A DNA stretch of 64,000 nt from Sphingomonas prati (GCF_014643515.1 NZ_BMJP01000001.1:1178001-1242000), one strand, 5' to 3'; counted from the first letter of the stretch, positions 7,812 to 17,094 are shown. The notes: generated by a model from the letters alone, not told the origin. Numbers and translations are program-made.

Positions 7812-10307
7812 TCACATATCCCGCAAAGCCCGCGCCGGCCGCGCCGCAAGCGCTGGCAGCGCCCCCGCCAGCCCGATCGCCAGGATCAGCACCACACCCC
7901 CCGCCAGCGTCCCCAGCACGACCGACCAGTCCGGCCCCCATTCCAGCTGGAACACCTTTACCACCACATACCACCCGGCCCCCGCGCCGACCGCCAGCGC
8001 CACCGCCGACACCAGCAGCGCCAGCACCGCATATTCCATCGCCTGCACCGCCAGGATCTGCACCCGCCGCGCGCCCAGCATCTTCAGCAGCACGGCGTCA
8101 TAGACCCGCGCCGCACGCGACGCCGTGATCGCCCCGACCAGCACCGCGATCCCCGCCGCGATCGCGACCGCAGACGCCGCCGCCACCGCCGTCGCCAGCT
8201 GCCCCAGCAGCGTCCCGACCTGTTCGATTACATCCTTCACGCGGATCAGGCTGACCGACGGGAACGCCCCCACCACCGCCCGGTTCAGCGCCGCCTCGCG
8301 CTCCGGCGCCAGGTCCAGCGTCGCCATGTAGTTGAACGGCGCCCCTGCGAACGTCTCGGGCGAAAAGATCAGCACGAAGTTGAACCCCAGGCTGTCCCAC
8401 TTGATCTCGCGGAACGACGCGATCGTCGCCGGCACCTCGACACCCAGCGCCGACACCGTGATCGCGTCGCCGACCTTCAGACCCAGTAGCTTGCCCGCCG
8501 CGGCATCCATCGACACCAGAGGCGGCCCGGCATAGTCGCGCGGCCACCATTTGCCTTCGGTGATGCGGTTCCCGTCCGGCAAATCCTGCGCGAACGTCAG
8601 CCCGCGGTCGCCGCGCAGGATCCACGCGCCCTCCGGCACATTCTTCATCTCGGTCACGCGGACGCCCTTCACGGCGACCACCGGCCCGCGCAGCGACGGC
8701 ACGACGCTCAGCGTGCTGCCCGGCGCGGCCCCGCTCACGACACTGCGGAACCGGTCGATCTCCGCCGACGGGATGTCGAGCATGAAAAAGGACGGCGCGC
8801 GATCCGGCACCGTGCTGCGGATCTGCCCGCCCAGATTGGTCTGGATCACCGCCAGCGTCGCGAACAGGCTCAGCCCGAGCCCCAGCGCCACCACCAGCCG
8901 GTCGGTCTGCGCGGCCGGCGCATGTAGGTTCGCGATCGCCAGCCGCAGCAACGGCCGCCGCGACCGCGGCAACCGTGCCGCCCCCGCCCGCACGCCCCAG
9001 CCGATCAGCGCGAGCAACCCCAGCAACACCGCCGCCGCCCCAAGAAACCCGCCCGCGAACAACGGCTCCCGCGCCGTCCCGATCGCCAGCGCCGCCGCGG
9101 TCCCGATCGCCGCGGCAACCCCCAACACGACCCGCCAAGGCGGCCGCCCCGCACGCTCCACCCCACCACGAAACAGCGAAGCCGCCCCCACCGCCCGCGC
9201 GCGCGCCAACGGCGCCAGCGCAAACGCGAACGTCACGAGCAACCCATATGCCGCCGCCAGCGCCAACGGTCGCCACTGGATCGCAAAGCCCGGCGCGACC
9301 GGCAACGCCGCGCCCGCCAGCGCCACGACCAGCGACGGCACCAGCGCCCCCGCCACCAGCGCCAACGCAACCGAAGCGACCGCCACCAGCCCGACCTGGA
9401 TCAGGTAGATCCGGAAAATCGTTCCCGACGACGCCCCCAGCGTCTTCAACGTCGCGATCCCCGGCCGCTTGCCGTCGAGATACGCGCCGACCCCATTGCC
9501 GACCCCGATCCCGGCGATCAGCAACGCGGTCAGCCCAACCAGCGTCAGGAACTGCCCGATCCGTTCGATGAAGCGCCGCGTGCTCGGTGCGCCGTCGCTG
9601 CTGTCGCGCACCCGCCACCCGGCTTCCGGAAACGCGCGGTTCAGCGCGACGCCCGCCGCCGTGGCATCGCTGCCCGCCGGCATCGCGATCTTGTACCGCC
9701 AGTTATACAGGCTGCCCGGCTGGATCAGCCCGGTGCGCGCCAGATCCGCCATGCCGATTAGCACCGCCGGCCCCAGCACGAACCCGTCGCCCACCCGGTC
9801 CGGCTCCTCCGCGATGATCCCGCCGACCGTCAGCGTCGCATCGCCCAGCCGCACCGGATCGCCCACGCGCACCCGCAACCGCTCCGCCAGCGCCGGCGCC
9901 ACCAGAACCTGCCCGCCCCCCGGCCGCGCCACGCGCCCCCCCGGCACCACGGTCAGCCGCCCATACAGCGGATAAGCCCCGTCGACCGCCTTCAACTCGG
10001 CAAGCACCGCCTCCGCATTGTCGGTCCGCGCCGCCATCGCGCGCAGCGACGCACTCTCCGCCACGCGCCCCAGCCGCGCGATCCCCGCCCGCTCCGCCGC
10101 CGTCGCCTGCCGCTGCGACAGCGACAGCGACAGATCGCCGCCCAGGATCACCCGCCCCTGCGACCGCAACTCGCCGACAATCGCGGAAGACAGCGACCCG
10201 ACCCCGGCAATCGCTGCAACACCGAGAAACAGGCAAACGGCCAGCAGCCGCAGCCCGACCAAGCCGCCACGCAAATCGCGCAAAGCCAGCCGCCAGGCGA
10301 TACTCAT
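7812..10307 (-). CDS. ABC transporter permease with FtsX domains (YbbP-like)
   Basis: This 831-residue inner-membrane permease partners the ATPase encoded just upstream in its operon. It starts MSIAWRLALRDLRGG, has an N-terminal membrane span, a large periplasmic domain, and a central and a C-terminal group of FtsX-type spans (about 245-420 and 690-831), matching the long two-FtsX permeases of the E. coli YbbP group. The start ATG at 10307 was chosen because the family signature begins there; the longer frame to 10376 runs through a palindromic repeat. Neighbouring tesA-like and ATPase genes reproduce the conserved tesA-ybbA-ybbP cluster. Its substrate is unknown; a role in lipid or envelope export is inferred only from the esterase neighbour. 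Confidence 0.88.
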   Translation of the reverse strand: MSIAWRLALRDLRGGLVGLRLLAVCLFLGVAAIAGVGSLSSAIVGELRSQGRVILGGDLSLSLSQRQATAAERAGIARLGRVAESASLRAMAARTDNAEAVLAELKAVDGAYPLYGRLTVVPGGRVARPGGGQVLVAPALAERLRVRVGDPVRLGDATLTVGGIIAEEPDRVGDGFVLGPAVLIGMADLARTGLIQPGSLYNWRYKIAMPAGSDATAAGVALNRAFPEAGWRVRDSSDGAPSTRRFIERIGQFLTLVGLTALLIAGIGVGNGVGAYLDGKRPGIATLKTLGASSGTIFRIYLIQVGLVAVASVALALVAGALVPSLVVALAGAALPVAPGFAIQWRPLALAAAYGLLVTFAFALAPLARARAVGAASLFRGGVERAGRPPWRVVLGVAAAIGTAAALAIGTAREPLFAGGFLGAAAVLLGLLALIGWGVRAGAARLPRSRRPLLRLAIANLHAPAAQTDRLVVALGLGLSLFATLAVIQTNLGGQIRSTVPDRAPSFFMLDIPSAEIDRFRSVVSGAAPGSTLSVVPSLRGPVVAVKGVRVTEMKNVPEGAWILRGDRGLTFAQDLPDGNRITEGKWWPRDYAGPPLVSMDAAAGKLLGLKVGDAITVSALGVEVPATIASFREIKWDSLGFNFVLIFSPETFAGAPFNYMATLDLAPEREAALNRAVVGAFPSVSLIRVKDVIEQVGTLLGQLATAVAAASAVAIAAGIAVLVGAITASRAARVYDAVLLKMLGARRVQILAVQAMEYAVLALLVSAVALAVGAGAGWYVVVKVFQLEWGPDWSVVLGTLAGGVVLILAIGLAGALPALAARPARALRDM

Positions 10308-10335
10308 GCGACGGACCCCAACGCCATCACTGCGT

Positions 10336-10421
10336 ACCCCCGCGGACGCGGGGGTCCAGGTTGAACCCAACTGCAACGGCCAGAAGGAGAAGCAGAACCG
10401 GATCCCCGTCTACGCGGGGAT
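10336..10421. repeat. Paired CCCCGCG palindromes inside the ABC operon
   Basis: The left half has a perfect 9-bp inverted repeat (ACCCCCGCG / CGCGGGGGT) with two bases between the arms; the right half has GATCCCCG..CGGGGAT. Together they look like a common dispersed repeat in facing orientation. The segment fills the 142-base gap between ATPase and permease genes and would be transcribed within that operon. Confidence 0.55.
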
Positions 10422-10449
10422 ACCAAAGCGTTTTTCAACAAAGCCACAA

Positions 10450-11142
10450 TCACGCCGTCCGCCGATCGTTCACGATCCGCCCGTCGCGCATCTCCAGCAC
10501 CCGGTCGCACCGCTCCGCCAGCGCGCGGTCATGCGTGATCATCAGCAACGTCGCCCCCGTCTCCGCCCGCCGCGCGAACAGCAGGTCGAGCACCGCCGCC
10601 CCCGTCGCCTCGTCCAGGTTTCCCGTCGGCTCGTCCGCGAACAGGATCGCCGGGCCGGACACGATCGCCCGCGCGATCGCCGCGCGCTGCTGCTCCCCGC
10701 CGGACAGCTGTGCCGGATAATGGCCGATCCGGTGCCCCAGCCCGACCGCCTTCAGCTCCGCCTCGGCAAGGACGAACGGCTCCGCCACCCCGTCCAGCTC
10801 CAGCGGCACCGCCACATTCTCCAGCGCCGTCATGGTCGGCAATAGATGGAAGGCCTGCAACACGATCCCGATCCGCCCCCGCCTCGCCAGCGCCAGCGCA
10901 TCCTCGTCCAGCTTCCCGAAATCCGCCCCCGCGACGAGGATCTCGCCGCTCGTCGCGCGTTCCAGCCCGGACAGCACCGCCATCAGCGACGACTTGCCAG
11001 AGCCACTCGCGCCGAGCAGCGCGACGCTGTCCCCGGTCGCGATATCCAGGTCGATGCCGCGCAAAATCTCCACCCGCGCCGCCCCCCGGCCGAGCGCGAG
11101 GGTGACATTGCGCGCGCGGATCGCGATAGAGTCGGTCGGCAT
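10450..11142 (-). CDS. ABC transporter ATP-binding protein (YbbA/LolD-like)
   Basis: This 230-residue cytoplasmic ATPase belongs to the MacB/LolD-type subfamily that works with FtsX-domain permeases. All ABC motifs are visible: Walker A GASGSGKSSLM (about 44-54), Q-loop in IVLQAFHLLP, signature LSGGEQQRAAIARA, Walker B ILFADEPTGNLD, and switch His in MITHDRALAERC. It is followed by the YbbP-like permease after a repeat-filled gap, so the two are probably one transcript. The ATG at 11142 is only 17 bases from the divergent TesA-like start codon, so each promoter must lie inside the other gene or leader. No strong ribosome binding site is visible here. Confidence 0.92.
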   Translation of the reverse strand: MPTDSIAIRARNVTLALGRGAARVEILRGIDLDIATGDSVALLGASGSGKSSLMAVLSGLERATSGEILVAGADFGKLDEDALALARRGRIGIVLQAFHLLPTMTALENVAVPLELDGVAEPFVLAEAELKAVGLGHRIGHYPAQLSGGEQQRAAIARAIVSGPAILFADEPTGNLDEATGAAVLDLLFARRAETGATLLMITHDRALAERCDRVLEMRDGRIVNDRRTA

Positions 11143-11159
11143 GGCGTGAAGGATACCCG

Positions 11160-11813
11160 ATGACTGGCAGGACGACTCCCTATGGACGGGCGGCGCGGCT
11201 TCTCCAAGCGCTGTCGGCGGCGGCACTCGCGCTGTTCGCCACCCCCGCGCTCGCCGCGGACAAGCTCGTCCTGGCATTCGGCGACAGCCTGACCGCCGGC
11301 TACGGCCTCTCCCCCGCACAGGCCTTCCCAACCCGGCTCGAGGCCGCGCTGCGCGCAAGCGGCAAACCCGCGCGCGTCTACAACGCCGGCGTCTCCGGTG
11401 ACACGACCGCCGCAGGCCGCGCGCGGCTCGCCTGGGTGCTGCGCGGGCTGAAAGCGAAGCCCGATCTCGCCATCGTCGAACTCGGCGCGAACGACATGCT
11501 GCGCGGCCTGAAACCGGCGCAGACCCGCGCCAATCTCGACGCGATCCTGGCGGAATTCAGCCGCCGCAAAATCCCGGTGCTGGTAGCCGGCATGCGCGCC
11601 GCCCCGAACATGGGCCGCCCCTACGCCGCCGCGTTCGAACCGATCTTCCCGCTGCTCGCGCGAAAGTACCGCGCGCCGCTCTACCCCTTCTTCCTCGACG
11701 GCGTGGCGGGCAACCGCACGCTGTTGCAGGCGGACGGCATGCACCCCAACGCACGCGGCGTGACCGTCATCGTCCGCCGCATGCTGCCCGCGGTCCGCGC
11801 CGCATTACGCTGA
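11160..11813 (+). CDS. TesA-like periplasmic arylesterase/lysophospholipase, GDSL family
   Basis: This 217-residue SGNH hydrolase has an N-terminal signal peptide (hydrophobic core ALSAAALALFATPALAA, cleavage about 33) and so acts in the periplasm. The four SGNH blocks are present: FGDSLTAGYGL with nucleophile Ser43, the Gly of NAGVSGDTT, GANDMLRG with Asn, and DGMHPN with catalytic Asp and His. Length and motifs match E. coli TesA and related arylesterases. AAGGA lies 7 bases before the ATG at 11160. It is divergent from the YbbA/YbbP-like pair, a conserved neighbourhood. Confidence 0.9.
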   Translation: MTGRTTPYGRAARLLQALSAAALALFATPALAADKLVLAFGDSLTAGYGLSPAQAFPTRLEAALRASGKPARVYNAGVSGDTTAAGRARLAWVLRGLKAKPDLAIVELGANDMLRGLKPAQTRANLDAILAEFSRRKIPVLVAGMRAAPNMGRPYAAAFEPIFPLLARKYRAPLYPFFLDGVAGNRTLLQADGMHPNARGVTVIVRRMLPAVRAALR

Positions 11814-11821
11814 CCGACCAA

Positions 11822-11846
11822 GGAACGGGAACGCCGCTCGTCCATT
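11822..11846 (+). promoter_or_regulatory. Possible EcfG-type stress promoter before DUF1206 (one mismatch)
   Basis: GGAAC at 11822-11826, a 16-base spacer and CATT at 11843-11846 differ by one base from the alphaproteobacterial general stress consensus GGAAC-N16-CGTT. It lies 35 bases before the DUF1206 start codon. One mismatch makes this a weak call. Confidence 0.3.
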
Positions 11847-11881
11847 GAGCCTCCGGAACGACATTCCGGGGGGACAATATC

Positions 11882-12682
11882 ATGACGGAACAGGGCGCTA
11901 ACTGGCTCGCACGGCTCGGCTTCGCGGCACGCGGGCTGGTCTATATTCTGGTCGGCTGGTTCGCGATCGACGCGGCCCGCACCGGGGCCAGCCCGAACGA
12001 CAACCAGGCGGTGATGGCCAGCCTGATCGACGAACCGTTCGGCCGCGTCCTGCTCGGCGCGATCACGCTCGGCCTCGCCGGCTACGCCTTCTGGCGGCTG
12101 ACGCAGGCGGCGTTCGACCCCGAACGCGTCGGCACCGATGCGAAGGGCGCCTTCAAGCGGCTTGGTTACGCGATCAGCGGCATCGCCCACGTCGTGCTCG
12201 CCTGGACCGCAGCCAAGCTCGCGCTGCGCCGCCCGGTCGAAGGCGGCGCCGCCCCCGGCGACGAAAGCGCGCAGGACTGGACCCGCTGGCTGCTCGAACA
12301 GCCCGCCGGCACGCTGTTGATCGGTCTGGTCGGTGTCGCTCTGTTCGTCGTCGCGGGCACGCAGGCGATGAAGGCGTACAAGTCCAGCTTCCTCAAGGAC
12401 CTCGAAGGCGCCACCCCCGCCCCGCGCCACGTGCGCACCATCGGCCGCCTCGGCTATGCCGCCCGTGCCGTCGTGTTCGTCATCATCGGTTGGTTCTTCA
12501 TCATGGCCGCCTGGACCAGCGAAGCCGCCCGCGCCGGCGGCATGGGCCAGGCCCTGTCCGAACTGCAGGACCAGGCTTATGGTCCGATCCTCCTCGGCAT
12601 CGTGGCGGCAGGGCTCTTCTGCTTCGGCCTCTACAGTCTTGTGGAGGCGCGTTATCGCCACATCCGGGTGGTGACTTCGTAA
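11882..12682 (+). CDS. DUF1206 family six-span membrane protein
   Basis: This 266-residue protein consists of three repeats, each with two membrane spans and each opening with a similar phrase: LARLGFAARGLVYILVGWF, FKRLGYAISGIAHVVLAW and IGRLGYAARAVVFVIIGWF. This triplicated pattern defines DUF1206, a family of unknown function common in alphaproteobacteria and actinobacteria. The start ATG at 11882 follows GGGGGGACA. It is probably monocistronic, and a one-mismatch stress-type promoter lies just upstream, which hints at stress induction. No catalytic motif is visible. Confidence 0.9.
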   Translation: MTEQGANWLARLGFAARGLVYILVGWFAIDAARTGASPNDNQAVMASLIDEPFGRVLLGAITLGLAGYAFWRLTQAAFDPERVGTDAKGAFKRLGYAISGIAHVVLAWTAAKLALRRPVEGGAAPGDESAQDWTRWLLEQPAGTLLIGLVGVALFVVAGTQAMKAYKSSFLKDLEGATPAPRHVRTIGRLGYAARAVVFVIIGWFFIMAAWTSEAARAGGMGQALSELQDQAYGPILLGIVAAGLFCFGLYSLVEARYRHIRVVTS

Positions 12683-12700
12683 GGTAATCCCCTCGCGAAC

Positions 12701-12750
12701 CGTCCATCCCGAGCGAAGTCGAGGGACGCTTCGAGCGAAGCCGAGAAGCC
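12701..12750. repeat. Dispersed intergenic repeat, CATCCCGAGCGAAGTCGAG type
   Basis: This copy reads CGTCCATCCCGAGCGAAGTC then GAGGGACGCTTCGAGCGAAG and CCGAGAAGCC. It is nearly identical to the copy at 41551. It lies between the convergent DUF1206 and transglutaminase-like genes. Confidence 0.7.
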
Positions 12751-12798
12751 AACCTCAAACTTAGCTCAGCCCTAGAGGCCAAAGAACTCACCCCCCAC

Positions 12799-12848
12799 CC
12801 GTTTGGTTCGAGCCTGTCGAGAACTCCGCGCAGGCTCGAACCAAACGG
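12799..12848. repeat. Palindromic intergenic repeat, GGTTCGAGCCTG type
   Basis: Two 18-base arms (CCGTTTGGTTCGAGCCTG and its exact complement) flank a 14-base loop. The element sits 20 bases after the stop of the convergent transglutaminase-like gene and could form a strong RNA hairpin for either transcript. Confidence 0.7.
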
Positions 12849-12868
12849 ACTTAGCTCCCCAAAAACCC

Positions 12869-13651
12869 TCAATCCAACCGCGTCACCCGCACTTCCTGGA
12901 AATTCAACCGCGCACTCCCAAACACCGTCATGAACGCGATATCCGTCGCATCGCGCCCGACAGCAGTCCGCACCATCCCCTCGGTCTTCGCCAACCGCGT
13001 CGCATCGACCAGATGCCAGTCGCCATCCAGCCACACCTCGACCACCGCGTGGAAATCCTCCGGTTCCAGCCCCCAGGCATAGGCCGACACCACCCGCGCC
13101 GGGATCCCGTCCGCGCGCGCCAGGCTCGCCAGCAGATGCGCGAAATCGCGGCACACGCCCGCGCGGTGGACGAAGCAATCGACCGCCGTCGTCGTCCCGT
13201 CGCTCGATCCCATAACGTAATCGATGTGGCGATGGATCCAGTCCGCCATCGCCAGGATCTTGTCGCCGCCCTCGACATTCGAGAACTCGCGGTGGACGAA
13301 GCCGAAGAACTTGTCGCTCTCGCAATAGCGGCTCGGCCACAGGAACGGCAGCACGTCGCCCGGCAGGTCGCGCGTCTCCGCCTTCCCCAGCCCCGACAGC
13401 CGCGACGCCGGCCGCTCGACATCGAACACCCCGTGATAGGTCGCGAGCAACCGCCCGCCGAGGCCGCGCATCAGCGTCCGCCGCCCGACCCCGTCCTCAC
13501 CCGGCACGGTGCGCAGCGGCCCCGCGCCCTGCACGATCAGCCCATCCTCGATCAGCCGCTGGTCCGCGGTCGGCGCTGCCTCGATCGCGAGCAGGACGTC
13601 GTAGGGCTCCGGCAGCTGGTAATCCAAAGTCGCGTCGATCCTGAGCCGCAT
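12869..13651 (-). CDS. Transglutaminase-like cysteine peptidase-fold protein
   Basis: This 260-residue protein has an N-terminal beta-rich region (TLDYQLPEPYDVLLAIE) typical of bacterial transglutaminase-like proteins, followed by the papain-like core with catalytic Cys167 in HRAGVCRDFAH, His201 in EDFHAVVEVW and Asp216 in HLVDATRL. No signal peptide is seen, so it probably acts in the cytoplasm. Family members are proposed to be peptidases or amidases; substrate is unknown. I chose ATG 13651 because the alignable N-terminus begins there; upstream in-frame sequence overlaps the divergent gene. It appears to be monocistronic. Confidence 0.85.
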   Translation of the reverse strand: MRLRIDATLDYQLPEPYDVLLAIEAAPTADQRLIEDGLIVQGAGPLRTVPGEDGVGRRTLMRGLGGRLLATYHGVFDVERPASRLSGLGKAETRDLPGDVLPFLWPSRYCESDKFFGFVHREFSNVEGGDKILAMADWIHRHIDYVMGSSDGTTTAVDCFVHRAGVCRDFAHLLASLARADGIPARVVSAYAWGLEPEDFHAVVEVWLDGDWHLVDATRLAKTEGMVRTAVGRDATDIAFMTVFGSARLNFQEVRVTRLD

Positions 13652-13713
13652 GCCTGGCTGTCCCCCCTGTGAATCCACCCGCAACAGGCCGCCGGCCCGC
13701 GCGTTTCCGTTCG

Positions 13714-14061
13714 ATGACATCGCTCTCGCTTGACGACCGCGCGCTGCTGGAGGCGCGCTGGCTGGATCTGACCCGGCGTACCCTGCCACGATCCGCGGCC
13801 GCGCGCGACTGGCCAGTATCGGCGAACCACTGTTTTCAGCGTATCCTGCTCGACAATGCGGTGGGTGGTTGCTGGTACGATCATATTGCCGGCCGCCCGG
13901 CCTATGCGAAGGCGCCGGACGCGGTCTTGACGGAGGCCGTCCGGCTTGCCGATCTGGTGCTGGACGGCGCGGACCTCCACGCGCTCAACGCCCGCTCGCT
14001 CGAATGGCGGCGCGCGGCCAAACGCCGCATCGCCGCCAGTCAGATCAATCCCGACGCTTGA
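13714..14061 (+). CDS. Small uncharacterised protein, WYDHIAGRPAY type
   Basis: This 115-residue soluble protein has a conserved-looking core: LEARWLDLTRRTLP, then HCFQRILLDNAVGG and CWYDHIAGRPAYAKAP, ending LNARSLEWRRAAKRR. Similar short proteins occur in other sphingomonads, sometimes labelled as acetyltransferase-related, but I see no acetyl-CoA binding motif and give no function. The start at 13714 is divergent from the transglutaminase-like gene (62 bases apart). Its last 17 bases overlap the 3' end of the convergent trcR gene. Confidence 0.75.
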   Translation: MTSLSLDDRALLEARWLDLTRRTLPRSAAARDWPVSANHCFQRILLDNAVGGCWYDHIAGRPAYAKAPDAVLTEAVRLADLVLDGADLHALNARSLEWRRAAKRRIAASQINPDA

Positions 14062-14719
14062 ACGGATCGACCATGCCGCCGGGCAACAGGTTCGGCGCGG
14101 CCCCTTCCGGTGCGTTCGCTGCGGCTTCGCGCTGCGCGCGCAATTCCTCGATCAACGCGCTGCGATCGCCGTCCAGCCGCGTATCGGTCGGCGCTTCAAT
14201 GCCGGCCGCCTTCGCCGCCTTGGCGACCAGCGCGTCAAGCTCACGCTGCGAACACAGCCCCAGCGTCACCGGATCCTTCGGCGTGATGTTGGCGATGTTC
14301 CAGTGGCTGCGGTCGCGGATTTTTGAAATCGTGTCGCGCGTCGTGCCGATCAGCTTGCCGATCTGGCCGTCGGACACTTCCGGATGGTTGCGGATGATCC
14401 AGCTGATGCCGTCCGGCTTGTCCTGACGCTTGGACACCGGCGTGTAACGGGGGCCCTTCGTGCGACGGACCTGCTCCGGCCCCTTCAGCATGACCAGCCG
14501 GTACGCCGGGTCCGCCTGACCCTTGTCGATCTCCGCCTGGCTCAGTTCGCCCGCGCGGATCGGGTCGCGCCCGGTCAGCTTGGTCGCGGCCATGTCGTCG
14601 GCGATCGCTTGGATCTCCAGGATGTGCAGCCCGCAGAACGCCGCGATCTGTTCGAAACTCAGCGCGCTGTTGTCGACCAGCCACGACGCGGTCGCATGGG
14701 GCATGAGGGGCTGGGACAT
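14045..14719 (-). CDS. trcR: TrcR cell-cycle transcriptional regulator (DUF1013)
   Basis: This 224-residue protein belongs to DUF1013, characterised in Caulobacter as the cell-cycle transcriptional regulator TrcR. Visible family blocks are TASWLVDNSALSFEQIAAFC, LHILEIQAIADDMAA, RYTPVSKRQDKPDGISWII and the helix-turn-helix-like SDGQIGKLIGTTRDTISKIR, followed by SHWNIANITPKDPVTLGLC. The C-terminus is a helical segment rich in Glu/Ala/Arg. The ATG at 14719 has GGAG about 8 bases upstream. It lies alone between the DPP4 gene and a short convergent gene with which it overlaps by 17 bases. Confidence 0.88.
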   Translation of the reverse strand: MSQPLMPHATASWLVDNSALSFEQIAAFCGLHILEIQAIADDMAATKLTGRDPIRAGELSQAEIDKGQADPAYRLVMLKGPEQVRRTKGPRYTPVSKRQDKPDGISWIIRNHPEVSDGQIGKLIGTTRDTISKIRDRSHWNIANITPKDPVTLGLCSQRELDALVAKAAKAAGIEAPTDTRLDGDRSALIEELRAQREAAANAPEGAAPNLLPGGMVDPFKRRD

Positions 14720-14850
14720 GAAACACTCCGGATAAAGAAAGGGCCGCCCCCCGTATGTGGAGAGCGGCCTGATTATGTCTCGAATGTAAGCGCCACGGCC
14801 ACCGAGGGCAAGCCGCGATGTGGCCAAGCTCAGACGCCCTCCGGCGCGGC

Positions 14851-17094
14851 TTACTTGGCCGGCGGCTCCACCCCCACGACGCGCCGTTCCAGGAAATCGG
14901 TGATCGTCCGCCACACATGCGTCTGCGCGCCCTCGCCCGACACGCCGTGCGTCTTGCCCGGATACGCCATCATCTCGAACGGCAGCTTGGCCTCCTGCAG
15001 CTTCGCATAGAACGCCGTCGAATTCTCGAACACCACATTGTCGTCCGCCATGCCGTGCAGCATCAGCAACGGATCGCGGATCTGCGTCGCGAACGGCAGC
15101 GCGTCGGACGCGGCATAGGGCTTCGGATCGGTCACCGGATTGCCCATGTAGCGCTCGGTATAATGCGTGTCGTACAGGCCCCAGCGCGTCACCGGCGCAC
15201 CCGAAACGCCCGCCGCGAACACGCCCGGCGCCTTCTCCAGCAGCTTCAACGCCATATACCCGCCATAGGACCAGCCATTGACCGCGATCTTGCCCGGATC
15301 GACGAACGCCTGCGACTTCAGCCAGTTGACGCCGGTCAGCTGGTCCTCGACCTCCACCGTCCCCATCGCCTTGTAGATCTGGTTCTCGAACGCCGCGCCG
15401 CGGTCCGGCGTCCCGCGCCCGTCGATCGAGAACACGATCCACCCGCGCTCCACCAGATATTGCTGGATCGCCGGGCCCCAGCTGCGCGTCACCTGCCGCC
15501 CCGCGCCCGGCCCGCCATAAACCTGCACGAACACCGGATACTTCTTGCCCGGCTCGCGCGGCGGCGACAGCAGCTTGTACTGCAACTCGCTCCCGTCCTT
15601 CGCCTTCAGCGTGCCGAACACCGGCACCACATGGCGCGGCAGGTACGGCGCATACGGATGCGTCGCGTCCAGCCGGTTCTCCTCGATCCACGCCACGCGC
15701 GTGCCGGCCGCATCGGCCAGATAGACCTGCGGCGGCTGCGTCGGGTTCGATCGGAACACCAGCGCCTTGGTCGCGCTCTTGTCCATCGTCGCGCCGTTGA
15801 ACCAGCCCGCCTCGGTCAGCTGCGCCGGCGCCTTCGGCTTCGTCAGGTCGACTGAATAGAGCTGCTGCTCGATCGGGCTGTCGCGGTTCGCCAGGAAATA
15901 GACCTTGCCGGCCACCTCATCCACGCCGACCACGTCCTTCACCGCCCAGTCGCCCTTGGTCAGCGTCGACCATTTGCCGCGCGTGTAGCGATAGAGATGC
16001 GCATAGCCGCTCCGCTCCGACATCCAGATCAGGCTGCCGTCGGCCAGCGAATGCAGCCCGTCGTTCAGGTTGATCCAGGTCTTGGCGGTCTCGCTGAACA
16101 ACAGCTTGGACTTGCCCGTGTCGGGGTCCACCTCCAGCAGGTCGAGCCGGTGCTGGTCGCGGCTCTCGCGCTGGACATACAGCGACCCGCCGTCCTTCGA
16201 CCAGTCGACCCGCGCCAGGTAGAAATCGGGGTCGGTGCCCAGGTCCACCTTCACCCGCCCGGTCCCGTCCGGCGCCATCACATACAGCTGGATCTCGGCA
16301 TTGGGCGTACCGGCTGCCGGATAACGCTGCTCGTACAACCGCGTCCCCTCCGCGCCGATCGACGCCCGGGTCACCACCTTCACCTTGCTCTCGTCCACCC
16401 GCGCCACCGCGATCCGCGCGTCGTTGGGCGCCCACCAATGGCCGGTGTGTCGGTCCATCTCCTCCTGCGCGACGAACTCGGCCGATCCCCACGTCACCGT
16501 GCCGCCCCCGCCGCTGGTCAGCCGCCGCTCGACGCCCGATCCCGTATCGACGACGTACAAATCCTGATCGCGCACGAAACTGACATAGCGCCCGCCGGTC
16601 GAAACCTCCGCGTCCACCTCCGACGTCGGCGTCGCGGTCAGCCGGCGGACCGTCCCGTTCAGCCCCGCCAGGTACAGGTCCCCGTCGATCGGCACGAGGA
16701 TCGACTTGCCGTCCGGTGCCCAGTCATAATCGACGATCCCGCGCGTGCCGCCGACACGCGCCCGCTCGCGCCGCATCTTTTCCGCCTCGGAAATCTCCGC
16801 CCCGCTGCCGACCTTCGCACTGTCGACCAGCATCCGCGACTGGCCCGTCGTCGTGTCCACCGCCCACAGATCATACCGGTCCCGGTCGTCCGCCCGCGCC
16901 CTGAGCAGCGTCGCGAGCGTCCCGTCGGGCGACAGCTTCGGGCTGCGCGGCACCGATCCGTTGAGCGACGGGCTCTCGAACACGCGGTCCAGCGTCAGCC
17001 TCGGGGGCTGCGTTGCGGCCGGGGCCGGAACCGTCTGCGCACCTGCGGCCGTGGACAAGAGGGCGGCAAGGACGATGGGCACGCGAAGCGACAT
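14851..17094 (-). CDS. DPP4-type S9 prolyl dipeptidyl-peptidase, exported
   Basis: This 747-residue protease probably removes Xaa-Pro dipeptides from peptides in the periplasm. It has a signal peptide (LRVPIVLAALLSTAAGAQ), an eight-bladed propeller-type DPPIV N-terminal domain (about 60-480) and a C-terminal alpha/beta-hydrolase domain (about 500-740). The catalytic triad is Ser609 in GWSYGGY, Asp684 in HGMADDN and His716 in GKTHG. The N-terminal Glu pair that anchors the substrate amino group in DPP4 is visible in FVAQEEMDRHTGHWW. Length fits bacterial DPP4 enzymes. It is transcribed alone, away from the tRNA-Met gene. Confidence 0.92.
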   Translation of the reverse strand: MSLRVPIVLAALLSTAAGAQTVPAPAATQPPRLTLDRVFESPSLNGSVPRSPKLSPDGTLATLLRARADDRDRYDLWAVDTTTGQSRMLVDSAKVGSGAEISEAEKMRRERARVGGTRGIVDYDWAPDGKSILVPIDGDLYLAGLNGTVRRLTATPTSEVDAEVSTGGRYVSFVRDQDLYVVDTGSGVERRLTSGGGGTVTWGSAEFVAQEEMDRHTGHWWAPNDARIAVARVDESKVKVVTRASIGAEGTRLYEQRYPAAGTPNAEIQLYVMAPDGTGRVKVDLGTDPDFYLARVDWSKDGGSLYVQRESRDQHRLDLLEVDPDTGKSKLLFSETAKTWINLNDGLHSLADGSLIWMSERSGYAHLYRYTRGKWSTLTKGDWAVKDVVGVDEVAGKVYFLANRDSPIEQQLYSVDLTKPKAPAQLTEAGWFNGATMDKSATKALVFRSNPTQPPQVYLADAAGTRVAWIEENRLDATHPYAPYLPRHVVPVFGTLKAKDGSELQYKLLSPPREPGKKYPVFVQVYGGPGAGRQVTRSWGPAIQQYLVERGWIVFSIDGRGTPDRGAAFENQIYKAMGTVEVEDQLTGVNWLKSQAFVDPGKIAVNGWSYGGYMALKLLEKAPGVFAAGVSGAPVTRWGLYDTHYTERYMGNPVTDPKPYAASDALPFATQIRDPLLMLHGMADDNVVFENSTAFYAKLQEAKLPFEMMAYPGKTHGVSGEGAQTHVWRTITDFLERRVVGVEPPAK

